A DNA stretch of 64,000 bases from Dermatemys mawii (GCA_007922305.1 ML677374.1:8308094-8372093); one strand, 5' to 3'. Shown: positions 25,314 to 36,803, counted from the stretch's first letter. Translations and numbers: made by a program. Notes: generated by a model from the sequence alone, not told the origin.

Positions 25314-25646
25314 GGGTAAAGCCCGAGGCTGCCCTAAGGCGATGCACAAACGCCAGCCACCCTGAGGCGAGGAGAGCCACGCTGCGGGTGGGCTGCCAAG
25401 CGAGCACCGGCGGGCCAGCGTGAGGCGGACTTGGGGTAACTCGGAGCCCTGCGCCTGGGCCCCACCCTGGGCCTACCCGCGCCTTAGTGCCCCTGCCCCA
25501 GAGCCTGGCAAGCAGTGGCTACCGCCAGCCCTCGGTCACCTCTGGCTTCTGGAAGTGCCTCCCCCCTTAGGCCCCTCCCATGCCGCCTCAACTACGACAT
25601 GGACCCCACTGACCCTTCTTCCCTTGCCAGTAGCGTCCTTACCTCA

Positions 25647-25655
25647 CCCCGCCCC
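25647..25655 (-). promoter_or_regulatory. GC box, inverted (Sp/KLF type)
   Basis: CCCCGCCCC, thirteen bases upstream of the first ATTGG motif at 25668. A GC box next to a CCAAT box is a common CpG-promoter arrangement. Motif match only. Confidence 0.4.
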
Positions 25656-25667
25656 TCCTCCTTGCGG

Positions 25668-26191
25668 ATTGGCTGTTTCGCCTGCTCATCGCGTCCATCC
25701 CTGCCTCTTACTGGTTGTCTGCCCTCCGAGGAAGGGGGCGCAAGCCGCTTCCTGGTCCGTCAGAGGGAACGTCCCCGTTACCATTTGAAGAACGACAGCC
25801 CCATCAGCATCCATCAGTCGCGAGAAGGGCTGTCAATCATCTTGAGTTCCCGCCTTCAAGCTCTATTGGCCCGCTGAGCTTTTTTGGGTGGGCTTTAACT
25901 GTGGGGAGAGCCGGTTGGTGAGGAAGGAGAAAAAGAGCTATGTGATTGGCCAGTAAGTTGAAGAAGGTGCGGCCATTCGAGGTGAGGGTTGTGTGAGGTG
26001 AGGGAATCTCGCGGGGTCTCGCCGGCTCTGGGCGGGAAGGCGTGTGGTGATTGGATAGCAGGGCCAGGCAGGCGGGACTGGGTCTCTGAGTCTCTGCAGC
26101 GGCCGAATCCTATGGGCTGTCTGATCTCCGTTCTGCACGGTGATTGGCGAGGGGCGGCTCTCGCGGAGACTGGTGGGCCGGGTCCGATTGG
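25668..26191 (-). promoter_or_regulatory. Array of six inverted CCAAT (NF-Y type) motifs
   Basis: ATTGG occurs at 25668, 25865, 25945, 26050, 26143 and 26187, all in the same orientation (CCAAT reads on the minus strand). Several have the extended form GATTGGC/TGATTGG expected for NF-Y. Intervals are 197, 80, 105, 93 and 44 bp. NF-Y binds such motifs in CpG-island promoters and favours open chromatin; occupancy here is inference. Confidence 0.6.
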
Positions 26192-26297
26192 CTGCGGGCG
26201 GGTGTCGGGCACGCGCCCCGCATGGGGGGGTGGGGAGGGGAGGCCGGGTGCGCGTGCCCGCCGCTCGCTCGCTGTGCGCTCCGCTCAGGGGCTCCGT

Positions 26298-26309
26298 GAG
26301 GAGGTGAGT
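26298..26309 (+). other. Candidate donor of a non-coding 5' exon
   Basis: GAG|GTGAGT (intron would start at 26304) is a full consensus donor just inside the CpG island, followed downstream by pyrimidine-rich sequence and a good acceptor, CTGTCTTTCCAG, ending at 26864. A spliced NLK leader joining these is possible. It could equally be a chance match in unspliced 5'UTR. Confidence 0.25.
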
Positions 26310-26350
26310 CTCGACGGCAGGAGCGGCGGCGGCGGCGGGTCGGGCGGCCG

Positions 26351-26377
26351 AGGAGGAGGAGGAGGAGGAGGAGGAGG
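26351..26377 (+). repeat. (AGG)n microsatellite in the CpG island
   Basis: An uninterrupted run of about nine AGG units, flanked by GGC-rich sequence. It probably lies in the NLK promoter or 5' leader and may vary in length between individuals. Confidence 0.85.
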
Positions 26378-26640
26378 CGGCGGCTGCCGGGGGGCGGAGC
26401 GGCGCCTTGCGGCGGGGGCCTGAGACCCCTCCCCCTCCTTCCCGCACACACTCTGCGGGAGACCCTCTCCCCTCCCCCCACCCCGGCTCCTGCTCCTTCC
26501 CCTCCCTGCCTGAGGGGGGGGCTGCAGCCTCCGGGCTCCCCCCTACCCACTCCCCTCTCCCGCACTGGGTCAGGCTGTCAGGGCCCTGGGGAGGCAGCCA
26601 CTGAGGGGGCTGGGGCTCCTACCGCTTCTCTCCCTCACCC

Positions 26641-27378
26641 CCCCCCGTCGTTTTCTCCTCCCCCCTTTATTCTCCTCTCAGAGCCTTCCCCACTCCTTCA
26701 TTTGTCACTTTTCCTCTCCCTTCTTCCATCCCTCCTCCCGTGTCACACCTTGATCCTGCCCCCCCCCCGTTTATTTTAGCCCCTTCTTTCCCTCCCCCCT
26801 CTGATTCTCATCCCTTCTCTGGCTGCTCTGTGCATGTGCACAGTGCGCTGCTCTGTCTTTCCAGGGAAAGTTGCGAGCCTCCCAAGTTTTTAGTCTATTT
26901 CAGGGGTTGGGGGTATAGAAGAGGGGAGTGATGTAGAAGGCCTGGGGGGATCTCTTTGAAGGTTTTGACGTAGAGGATGTGGGAATGGAAGGGGTAGGCT
27001 TGTCAATACTCTCAGACTATTCCAGGGGGGTGACTTCAAATCCTTTTCCTGGGGGGGAGGGGGAGTGATCATTTTATTTCCAAAGACTGGTGCAAAAAGC
27101 CCCAACAACCCAAGGATGGAGTTTTAGTAGCCAACCACGGCAGAACTCTTGGGTGGGGGGGAAAAGGGGGGTTTGGGGCGCACAGGCTCACGTGTACGTG
27201 AAAAGATTCGTCAGCTTGTTTGGCTTGAAGGAGATGTGAAGCCAGCTGAGCTCAATGCTTTTAAAGGTGGGCCGTGTATGATGAAACCTGACTTCTTTTA
27301 AAGTGTAGCAAATTTCATTTTTTATGGCCAAATGACAGCTTGACCCAGTTGTTATCCAGTCAAAGGGCATTTTTTTGA
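26641..27378 (+). other. NLK: Presumed NLK 5' leader / promoter-proximal region
   Basis: This stretch separates the CpG island from the NLK start codon. The first 230 bp are pyrimidine-rich with C runs; the rest has G runs and low CpG. It holds many ATGs out of frame with NLK or quickly stopped (26834, 26931, 26977, 26985, 27116, 27234, 27255, 27278, 27281, 27324). The ATG at 26931 is followed directly by TAG. A CACGTG E-box lies at 27189-27194. If the mRNA starts in the island and is unspliced, the leader is roughly 1 kb and full of upstream ORFs. Confidence 0.5.
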
Positions 27379-27836
27379 ATGTCTCTTTGTGGCACAACAG
27401 CCAACGCAAAAATGATGGCGGCTTACAATGGCGGTACGTCTGCAGCTGCAGCAGGTCACCACCACCACCATCATCACCACCTTCCTCACCTCCCCCCTCC
27501 TCACCTCCATCACCACCACCACCCTCAACATCATTTGCATCCAGGCTCTGCGGCTGCAGTACATCCCGTACAGCAGCATGCCTCTTCTGCAGCTGCGGCC
27601 GCGGCAGCTGCGGCCGCAGCTGCGGCAATGTTAAACCCAGGGCAGCAACAGCCATATTTCCCATCACCGGCACCGGGTCAGGCCCCTGGACCAGCTGCAG
27701 CGGCCCCTGCTCAGGTACAGGCTGCAGCTGCTGCTGCAGTTAAAGCGCACCATCATCAGCACTCACATCATCCACAACAGCAACTGGATATTGAGCCGGA
27801 CAGACCTATTGGATATGGAGCCTTTGGTGTTGTCTG
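27379..27836 (+). CDS. NLK: Nemo-like kinase, coding exon 1 (partial, N-terminal 152 codons plus 2 nt)
   Basis: NLK is a proline-directed Ser/Thr kinase of the MAPK-related group; it phosphorylates TCF/LEF, FOXO and other factors in Wnt, Notch and TGF-beta signalling, in nucleus and cytoplasm. The exon starts MSLCG, then has a His-rich stretch (residues 27-54, including eight His in a row), 13 Ala (71-83), a Pro/Gln/Ala-rich linker, a second His cluster (124-131), and the start of the kinase domain with the glycine-rich loop GYGAFGVVW (Gly145, Gly147, Gly150). This order and the numbering match human NLK as I remember it (ATP loop about 144-152 of 527 residues), so no length change is apparent. 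The exon ends TG|GTGAGT, splitting the Trp153 codon (phase 2). The catalytic Lys, HRD and DFG motifs lie in later exons outside the window. The chosen ATG has a weak context (T at -3, T at +4); two ATGs at 27412 and 27415 are alternatives. Identification is very secure. Confidence 0.97.
27457..27540 (+). repeat. NLK: His-rich low-complexity coding tract (CAY codons) in NLK
   Basis: CAC/CAT-rich stretch encoding residues 27-54 of NLK, with eight consecutive His at 27-34 and five at 44-48, broken by Leu and Pro. CAC and CAT codons are mixed, so this is not a pure trinucleotide run. Such tracts in other kinases can act in nuclear-speckle targeting; here that role is inference. Confidence 0.9.
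27589..27627 (+). repeat. NLK: Polyalanine tract (13 GCN codons) with embedded 20-bp palindrome
   Basis: Thirteen Ala codons (residues 71-83) use all four GCN codons in a quasi-periodic order. The DNA contains a perfect 20-bp palindrome at 27604-27623, and two NotI-type GCGGCCGC octamers at 27595-27602 and 27610-27617. Mixed codons should limit replication slippage compared with a pure GCG run. Confidence 0.9.
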
Positions 27837-27842
27837 GTGAGT
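27837..27842 (+). other. NLK: Splice donor of NLK exon 1
   Basis: The sequence TCTG|GTGAGTAC fits the consensus 5' splice site. It interrupts the codon for Trp153 after two bases, the same junction I recall for mammalian NLK. Without splicing the frame ends at once (TGG TGA). Confidence 0.93.
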
Positions 27843-30800
27843 ACAGAATATGAACTCAGCTAATTTTTCCTTTTCATTATTTGCCAAATCATAACTCATT
27901 TTTGTCATTTGGGCCTGAATACAAGAAAGCTATTTACTTACAGATTGCTTTTAGTGATTCATATCTATTGTAGAAAGTTGGTTTCACTTGTTTTTGTGGG
28001 ACAACAACCTTGTACTGTTAGGCCATCCAGAAGCCAAGTCAGTTTTTGGATGACACCGTTATTTTGAGACAAGTGCAACATATTTATACATGTCTTAAAA
28101 ACGTTATACTACAAGAATGAAATGTCATTTGTTTTCTTAGAGGTGAACTGCACATCTTTAGAACAAAATATCAAGTTTAGGTAACAATAAAGTAATAGAA
28201 AATAGTTTTAGACTTAAGAGTTTCAAAGGGGAAATGTGAAAGTTATTTTCTTTAAACAACTGCTAAGATTTTAGTTGAGCAGACAACATTTGCTCTATGG
28301 TAACACATTACAGACCACCTAAGGCAGTGATCCCTGTACTTTGCACTTTCCTCATAAATGGGTGTTTCTGTCTTACTGTACCTCTGAATGTCCTGTTTTC
28401 TCCCCAGCCACTTATTTCAGTAGATCTTATTTTTGGAACTTAATCTCTTAAAACAGAATTCGTGGCCACTCCAACTTTAGCCTATTTAATTCTCTTTAGT
28501 CCTTCTTTCCAGGGTCACTGAAAGAAAATCAGCATTTATTTTTCATTTTTATGATATGTTGACTTTAAATCAACAAATTTACCACTGACTTGAAGATGTG
28601 TTAAAAACACAAAGTCTGTCTGGGTTTTGTTTTTTGACAGAGAAGGCATATTGCGGCACACTTCCTGTATCACAGATATGAAGTCACAAGCATATAATTG
28701 TGGCCTGACACCACAAAACATCTGACTATATTTGTTTAATATAACTGCTTGGTCTTATTTAAGGGACATCTGCATTAGCAGTTTTCCTATAATTTCATTT
28801 TACTTAAATAAAAGTACTGCATCTTTTAAAGTTGTGATTGTCTTTGTATGCAGGTACATACTGCAGCTCCAGAGTGTTTTTTACAGTAGAAGTCTTTGAA
28901 AAACAAGACTTTATTCTTTTTTAAATAAAGATTGATTGATTGACAATCTATCCAGACAAATGTATTCATTACAAAATCATCTTTTTAAGAAGACAAAACG
29001 TGACTTAAACTAGATAAGCCTTAAGGGGCTGAGTTAATATTTTAATTTTCATTTTTACTGTTTAAGAGGAAATTTTGAATTTCTAGATCTCCATACTGTA
29101 AATTAATGAAATACTAATTTTTCAAAATCAGAAGATGACACATGTTTATAAAGAGACTGAATTGCTGTATCCCTAGTAAAGGTGCTTTTGCCACTATTGA
29201 GTGTAACATGATTTAAGATGGTAAAAACTAGAAAGAAGCCCACTGTAAAGATGTATCCAAATGTTATTTCCACCTGTCTCAGATTTTTATTACTAGAGAT
29301 ATATCTATATTTTGAAATATACTTTACTGTCGGCTTTGTTCATTTTGGCTACAATGTAAGATCACATTCTATTCTTTATGATTTGGTGCAAACATTTTGC
29401 TATTGTATGCATTTCCTTAGATTCCTGTTTTGTCTGTTCTGTTTGCAAACAAACTGCAAAGAGAGACCTGCTTCTGTTATTTTAGTACTTTGTAGATATT
29501 TCGTTTTGATGAAATACTTTACTATTTACTCTACATCTTTGTATGTCAGCATTAACAGTGACAGCAAGAAAAAGGAAAATATGTTGTTAAAGTAGCAGTT
29601 GACTGTGACTACAGTACAATGATGGCCAAATGTTTCCCTGATATGAACCTAGCCCTGATTCTCCGATTGGATCCATGCAGATGGAAGGGTCTTCCAGTGT
29701 GGCTTCAGTTGCAGAATCGGGATCTCATTATTTACTTCAAGATAAACTGTGAAATTTTAAATTAAAAATGGTTAAGATCACCATAGTGTGGCACACAGGT
29801 ATTATCCAGTAGAGAACTTAGTATATTCCTATGCACTGAGCAATTAGTTATGTTTAAATTATATATTTGCAAATTAGTTCCTGTTTTGTACATACTAAAT
29901 TCTAAGATAATTCAGAGGTCCTTGTTCTGCTTTTGGCATTTGATGTTGTCATCTCTTCCAGGTGGAATGCATTCAGAATTTAATATTTAGCATGTAAGCA
30001 AATTGTGTTTTAAAATATAAGAATGCATTTATAATTTGTTTCCCTATATGAAATCATCTAAGTTCATTTAGATGTGAAAAATGTAAGTTTTTGGTTCCTT
30101 TGTATTTTGACAACTTTAATAAAACCTAAACTAACTTTATATAATGTTATATAAATATATTATATTAAATATAATATAATGTTAAATATAATCTCTCTCT
30201 TCCTAAACACACAGTGCCACTAATTAATTGCTGAAAAAAGTTATTCATGTGATTTTGAAGGAAATTGGTATTCCTTCTGCATGTAGATGAGAGATTTGTA
30301 GAAGTAATCCTGCAATTTACCATTCAGATTTAGCACTGAATAGTTAGTCAACTGGGACTTGATTTATCTTGGGACTGACTGTAGCTAGTGAAATAAGTTA
30401 TCAGCAATGGACAGTTTTGTAAAGGTATCGAATTTTCTGTTAGCTGGCTGGTAAAGATTTTGTTTTGACAGTTGAATAAATGTTGGTAATTAACAGTGCC
30501 TGTTAGGTTTTGTTTACATTCAAAGGTTTTAGTTTATTTGGCTGGTACTATGATGTTTTGGTCCAGCTAATGTGCTGTTGTACTTCACCACTCATGAGTT
30601 GTCAAAGCATCATGCTTCAGTGTTTTCCATACTATCTCATTTAGACTTGTATTGCTACCATTGCTCATATACACAGATTATAGCCTTGTTATGTGGGCAT
30701 CACTGCAGCATAATTCGAGTATCCTTGACAAATGTCATCTCCCTCAACTACAGGTAGATTCTGAAATAAGCTTAACTTTGGAGATTCCTTATGGCTAAAC

Positions 30801-31829
30801 CAACAATCGACTGAATAGCCATAAATAAATCGTGTTAGTGTTCAGAGTCCGGTACATTTTAGCAAAGAATAAACAAGTACATATAGTAACTTTGACCAAT
30901 CTTTCGTAAGTATCAGTCTTTGGCTAAGTGGAAAAAAAAGCTGTTAAAGGAGTGAAGGGAAGGGTTTAAAAGTGCCTTAGCCAGGGACATCTAAAATTTG
31001 CTTAACTGAGGTTTATGTTGTCATCTTGCCAGCAGTCCAAGGACTACACCTTAACTTGCTAAAAAAAAGCAGTTTGCAGATGTCCTTGTTTTTAAAGGAT
31101 CAGTGTCAACTCAAACTGAAATTTGTTAAATTCTGTCTTATAAATTTTTATCCTTAGTGAAAGTTCTGTGTGTATTTCTTATTTCAATCCTAAATAGGTT
31201 TTTGGAAGACTCTTGTACATCCTGAGAATGTGCACATGCACAAGGAGCTGTCCTCCACAGGAGTGCTTCTGCGTTGCTAGGGAGACCTGCTGCCAGCTGG
31301 TGGGATTCCCCTGCAAAGAAGGGGGATGTGGCTCAGGGGCTTGATATCAGAGAGGAAGAGAAAATGCTAGTGCCTGTAAAGCTTCCCGAGGATGGATGTA
31401 AAGAAGCTGAAGCAGTCACTGCAGAGCACCCCACTGCAATGATGCATCCCACTGGGCCAATAATGAGGGGTGAATGTGGCCAGGGAGCCCCTTAGGAGAG
31501 CAAATGAGTAACTACTTGTGCGGCTAGTGGGAGTTAAATCTGTTTTTGCTTCCAGTGTGCTCCCACAATAGGAAGTGAAGACGTAAAGGGATTGGGAACA
31601 TTTCATGGGGGTCAGGAGACACTATATATGCTTATAGCTTCAGCAGTATGTGGAGCACCCCTTCCAGAAGGGTGAGGAACCAACCAGTGCTGGATAAGAT
31701 CTGTTGGGAAACCTTCTTAAGTGATTTTGACAGTTTGCTTTCGTATGTGGAGAGCAAGGGTTTGTGTGTGTGTGAGGGAGAATAGTGTTTTAGAAGGTGC
31801 TTTACTACAGCTATTAATGTTAATACCTA
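27843..31829. other. NLK intron 1, proximal part, no other gene
   Basis: AT-rich; an almost pure A/T stretch lies at 30140-30195. A piece with CTGATTCTCCGATTGGATCCATGCAG near 29655-29730 looks like a dispersed repeat. The 125-codon frame at 29218-29595 has no recognisable domain. Confidence 0.55.
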
Positions 31830-32040
31830 GATCTTAAATAGTGCTTTTCATCTGTAGATCTCAAAGCACTTTTCAAAGGAAGAGGGTCAGTATCATTATC
31901 CTCATTTTACAGAGGGGGCAACTGAGGAATGACGCTTTGAAGAGATTGGCCTAAAGGGACTGGGCAGTCCAGTAGGGGAGTTGGAAACTAAACTGAGGTC
32001 TCCTTAATTCCAGTCAAATGTGCTATCCATGAAGATACAG
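31830..32040 (-). mobile_element. NLK: MIR-like SINE remnant (minus)
   Basis: TAGATCTCAAAGCACTTTTCAAAGG, then ATTATCCTCATTTTACAGAGGGGGCAACTGAGG, then an eroded core. Intronic to NLK. Confidence 0.82.
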
Positions 32041-32044
32041 CATA

Positions 32045-35000
32045 CTTACTTGGGGTCCATTTCCTAAGGTGTGTGGGATAAATTCATTCAGTTTCTTAAA
32101 AAGTGATGGTAAGGGATTGCTGTTGGAGAGAAGTCCAGATTTACAGTGGTGTAAATATAATGCACAGAAAACGTGCAAACTCCAAAAAGCTTAAAAACTT
32201 GGTAGCTTAATTTACTAGCATTCTCGTTTTAAGTACATAGCTCTGAATAGTGACAACTGTCTCTTTGTATTTTTGTGCAGCTCATGGAAGAGGATGTATA
32301 TGGCTTCCAGCCCATTTCATAACATAATGTCCTCTCATTGGTGCATCTGAACTGCAGGTCCTAGGATCTCAACATATATTTTATATACAAACTATGTGTA
32401 TACAAATGAGCTATAAAACTGAAGACCAGTCAATTTTGAAGCCTCGATGTGGAATGAGTTTTAAAGTATTCATTTTCTTCAAGTTGGGGGGAAAAAAATC
32501 CCAGAGCTTAATACTGTCCCAAGTGGTCTGGTTGTTCATATGAAGATGGGACTTTAGCTTGAAACTGTACGAAAGATAAGGACAGTAAAAAGATGCAGTT
32601 GGTCCCTGGCCTGTACTTAGATCTGAAATGGTTAAAGCGAATACTAAGTAACTATTGAAAACATGATTATACGTTATTGATATTGTTTTAAGCAGATAAA
32701 ATGTGAGCCTGAAATTTGTGTTTCAGAGTAGGGTACATCATTGATATTAAATGCTCCAACCATGAAGATGTTTCTAGACTCAACTGATAACGTTTTAATA
32801 TTTTGTGAAAGAGTTTTGTGTGCTGAGTAAGAATACAGTACAGATTATTTGTTTCTGAAAAATATTCTGGATGATATAGTAGAGCAAACAATTGAGGCTG
32901 TAAGTTCAGAATCATATAATCAAGTGTAGGATAAACTTTTGTGTCTAGATGCTGATGGGAACCTGGATGCTGTTTTGCATTGGGTATTAATGCAAATCCA
33001 AGCTATAAAAGCCTAGAGCTAGTTTACTAAAGTATGGAAACTCAGCAGATAGTTGAATGATTAAAAAGCTTTCATTAAACAGCTTTCAAGAGGAGTTTTG
33101 CTATGTTTGCAGACATTACCTTTTGTGGAGCCATTTTGTGTGAAGGTAATTTTCCAGTGACACAAAGCTCACCTGTGAGAACCAGGAGAGATATTGGGGT
33201 TGGTGGTGTGTTTTGCCTGCTAGCAAACACTATGTTATCCATACAGCAAATGAATCAGGAAGAGATTCTAACAATAAGAAAAATATTCCTGTGTTGACTG
33301 GCATCTAGGAAGGCAGTTACTCACTTTGTTTTCAATTACTTCATCTGCAGCTTTGCAATAATCTAGAATGATTTTTCCAATATTGGCATATAAAAAACCC
33401 TAGCTGAAAGTTCTTCAATGGAGTTTTAAATGCTAATAAGGCTGAATAATACTTGAACTGCAAACAGGAAATGCTAGCTCAACTAGATATAGCCAGGTAT
33501 CAGTAGGAGTCTGTGGAAGTAGTAATCCATACTGATAACATACTATCCACAGAGAAGGCCACTGCTGAAATTGTAACAAAACACTCTAAGTAAGCAAACC
33601 TGAGACAATTCCAACGAGACTATTGAAAACAGTACGAATATGACTAATGGTCTGGAATCACTTTGCCAAGTAAAGAATATAACTTAATTTTCTTCTCTTT
33701 ATTCCTGAAGAAAAATCCCCTATTCAAAATATGCTGCAAAATATCAGTTTTGCCCAGTAAAACTGTCTCTCCTCATGATGGACTCCAGAACTCTGTTTAG
33801 GAGTGTATAAATAAGATGGAAAAAAGTGTGTGTGCAGAATTAAAAAAATGCTTCTCACCAAATGCTTGTTTACACTTGGAAAACTAAGCTGCAGAAAAAT
33901 GAATATTACATTCAGCATTGCTGATAATTCTCTCTTCTAGATATCTATAAATGCCAATTCATTCAACGAATTTATCTGGTTTGTCTAGAGCAATACCGTA
34001 ATCTGAAAATTTGATCTACACGTTTCTGATAGCAAAGCATATTATCATAGTTACTGCTTCCATAGTTTGTCTTGCTGTGTGAAGATCTATTCAGAACACC
34101 CAGAAATTTGAGATGCTGAGGTTGGTATTGATGTTGTAGTACGATTTCCTGATTTATACTTTAATCTGTGTAGGTTTGAAATGTGACCACTAATTGTTCA
34201 TCTAGGCAGAAACTCTTTAGTAGTAGCAGGCTATCTTGAATGGATTGAAGACATTGCGTGGGACCATTTCATACTTGAGAATGACATTAGAGGTTTATCT
34301 GTGAAGCATTCCTGTACTTGTATCGTGCTGTAATAAATTCTTTTGTTGCCTGGGACATCTAATGCAGCTAATCATCATTTCTTAACTCAGATATTATGTC
34401 AGTTTCATATCATTGGTGCTTAGAGGAAACTGTGACTGAGCCTGAGGCAAAAGATGCAGTGCTGACAATGAGAACATGACAGAGCAGTGCATATATTGTA
34501 CCTAACACTGACCACCACGTTTAAGAATAAATGGGTATACATCCTTATATGGGTATGCTGGTATTACTGAAAGCAATGCTATATTTATATAATTCAAGGT
34601 TGTGATTTTCAGTTGCTTGCTGGTAAAGAAATACATCCTGGTAGCATGTTCTTATTCATTAAATTTTATGCTGGGTGAATCGAGATGTTCCTTATGTATC
34701 CAAATTTCACTTCCTAACGTGAAGTGAAAGAGAGAACCTATTTTAACATAGATATAATCTTTCCCTAGTGTTGGTGAATTAAATCACATGTATGTAAATG
34801 ATATGTCTAAATATTTTTGTTTGTCATGAGGTGTACAGGAAAAATGTTCTTTCAGCATTGGCATAGTTTCTTATTATATCCAGTTGCTAGCTATGAAGAA
34901 ATTATCCAGAAGCTGGGTGACCTATTAAGTAATAAAGTCTGAATTGTTGCCTTGCAAAGTGGCATAAAAAACAAGGAATATGGACAGTATATTTTTTTCC

Positions 35001-36720
35001 CCTCAAAGGTGGGTGAGACTCTTCAGGCAAATCAGTTTGCAGTAAGTTATGCACAGGTCATTATTTCATGACTAACTTCATATGCCATTTTGTTCTATTA
35101 GACCATTTGCAAGTCTTGATATTGTTTGTGTCCATATGTAAATGCGTGTTGGCAATACAGCACATGATAGAATCCAATATTTGTTCTTTCAGCTCAGCTC
35201 TGCAAATGTTATAGCTGAACAGCTTGTAACTGGATTGGGAATCAAAATTAGGTTTTCACATCTGAAATATAAATATCTTGTGACTCCCCCTACTCCCGGA
35301 CTAATGCATTTATTTTAGCTCTTAATTTGTTTTTACTTAGGAGTTTTAGGAGAGAAAACACAGAAACCAGAATTTGAGTCACTTAAATTGTCCACTTTTA
35401 GAAGAGACAAAATGCATGCATTTAGCAACAGACCAAAGCAGGGTGTTAAGAGTGAAGCAGAGTAACAAGCATGTTGTGGGGTATGCTAATTGCCTAATTT
35501 CTTGGGAGAACCATGGAACGGGGGGAGAGAAAAGAGTGAGAATTAATGTGCTCTGGAACCAGGGGCTGGGATGCAGGATGGGAAGAAGTTGTTGACATGT
35601 CTGATTCTGGGATGACTTGTGATTGTTATATCTGGGACTCATTTAGCCTTAATCCACTTGAGTAGGATTTTTAAAAACGTAATCCTATTTACGTGAGAGT
35701 CTGGGATATGAAATATGAGGTAATGTTTAGAGTTGTTTTCCATGAACGGCAACATAGATAATATAGACTTGTTTCTTAGGAAGAATTTTTGTTGTTAAAA
35801 TGAATATCTTAAATAGAATTCTAAAATAGGAATATTTAGAAACCATTTCAGAAGGTGCTGTGAGTCAAAATTAGCTTTAAATATATGTTAACTTTTTTTA
35901 GGGGGGGGAATCTTGAATGTTTGCTAGGCTATGCAGAATGGTGTGTGCGTGGGAGGTGGTTGCGGGTGTATGTGTTGCAGGCTCCTATATGGAAAAATAG
36001 TCTCATCTGTTTTGAATTTCCAGGACGGCTTTTGAAGTTCTGCTTATCTGGCCTAGTGTAAGATATTGAAATATAGCTTGCCTGTTAACTTTTTGGTTTT
36101 GGATTGGACAAGACGTTGTTTCCAGTTTTTACAGTTGTGGTTTTGTTATCCAGGTGAGGTACATATTTGATCTTTCACTAGTCAAAAGATTACAATGGAG
36201 TGGTGTCAGCTGGCAAGCCCCTTTTGTAAAGAGAGTGACAAAGGTGGTTTTTTCCCCCTGATTATTCCTACTTGTTGTAGGGAGGGGAATGAACCCCTTT
36301 TCTGGGTTAGTATGGAGTATGTGGGACATTGTGCAAACACTTTGCATGATCCAGGTTCTTCAGTTTGTTTTATGTAGGAGATTAAAATGCTTTTAATAGT
36401 TTACCTGTTGAGATGATCTACCTTCAGACAAGCCAACGTTCAGAGTTTCAAATTAGATGGTTGCCATTACAACCCATTCCAATATTGTCAGTCATCTGAT
36501 ATCCATTGTATTTCCTGTCTAGAGCTTAGTATAAGGAGCACTGAAGTAACTTGCAAAGTATTTGTGAATTAAAGTTGTAAAGATTATAATGGAGACCCAT
36601 TGCATGAGCTTAGTTGAAATAAACTAATTGTGCTTGTTTCAATGTGTGAGGCTGTATACGTATGAGAAGATTCAGTGTGAATTGTTGTGAAATTTTGTTT
36701 TCTTGTTAAAAGTAGCTATT
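32045..36720. other. NLK intron 1, no feature recognised
   Basis: Unique-looking AT-rich DNA with scattered short open frames. Nothing supportable seen. Confidence 0.5.
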
Positions 36721-36728
36721 GTGGATGA

Positions 36729-36803
36729 GGTAGGTGAACAAACTGGCCCAGCCCACCAGGGGGCTTACTCTGGCGGGCCGTGGCCAAAGGTTGCCGATTC
36801 ATG
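36729..36803 (+). mobile_element. Short decayed hAT-like element, about 75 bp
   Basis: The ends GGTGAACAAACTGGCCC and GGCCAAAGGTTGCCGA resemble the termini of the 843-bp element at 55948. No target duplication is visible, so boundaries are approximate. Confidence 0.5.

Larger units (their letters stand above)
25240..26640 (+). promoter_or_regulatory. NLK: CpG-island promoter region upstream of NLK
   Basis: An abrupt change from AT-rich to GC-rich, CpG-dense DNA begins near 25240 and fades after about 26640. The block contains GC boxes (25305-25313, 25647-25655), six ATTGG motifs, (GGC)n and (GGA)n runs near 26320-26400, and no TATA box at a convincing position. This is the expected architecture of a broad housekeeping-type promoter for the downstream NLK exon. 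The transcription start cannot be fixed from sequence; 26000-26450 is my best guess. An additional divergent (minus-strand) transcript is possible because CpG islands are often bidirectional, but no minus-strand gene was recognised. Confidence 0.8.

Noticed and set aside
25895..26565. Several long open frames on both strands in the CpG island
   Set aside because: GC-rich DNA is poor in stop codons; the predicted proteins are Pro/Arg/Gly/Ser low-complexity and no splice or start evidence supports them.
27188..27673. 161-codon minus-strand open frame overlapping NLK exon 1
   Set aside because: It is open because the opposite strand is low-complexity CAY/GCN coding sequence; it gives Gly/Glu/Val-rich nonsense with no domain.
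27375..27743. 122-codon + frame overlapping NLK exon 1 in another frame (Ser/Pro/Cys-rich)
   Set aside because: Frame shadow of the His/Ala repeats. It begins at a non-ATG codon and matches nothing I recognise.
29218..29595. 125-codon open frame in intron 1
   Set aside because: Composition is Phe/Tyr/Leu-rich as expected for random AT-rich DNA; no known motif.
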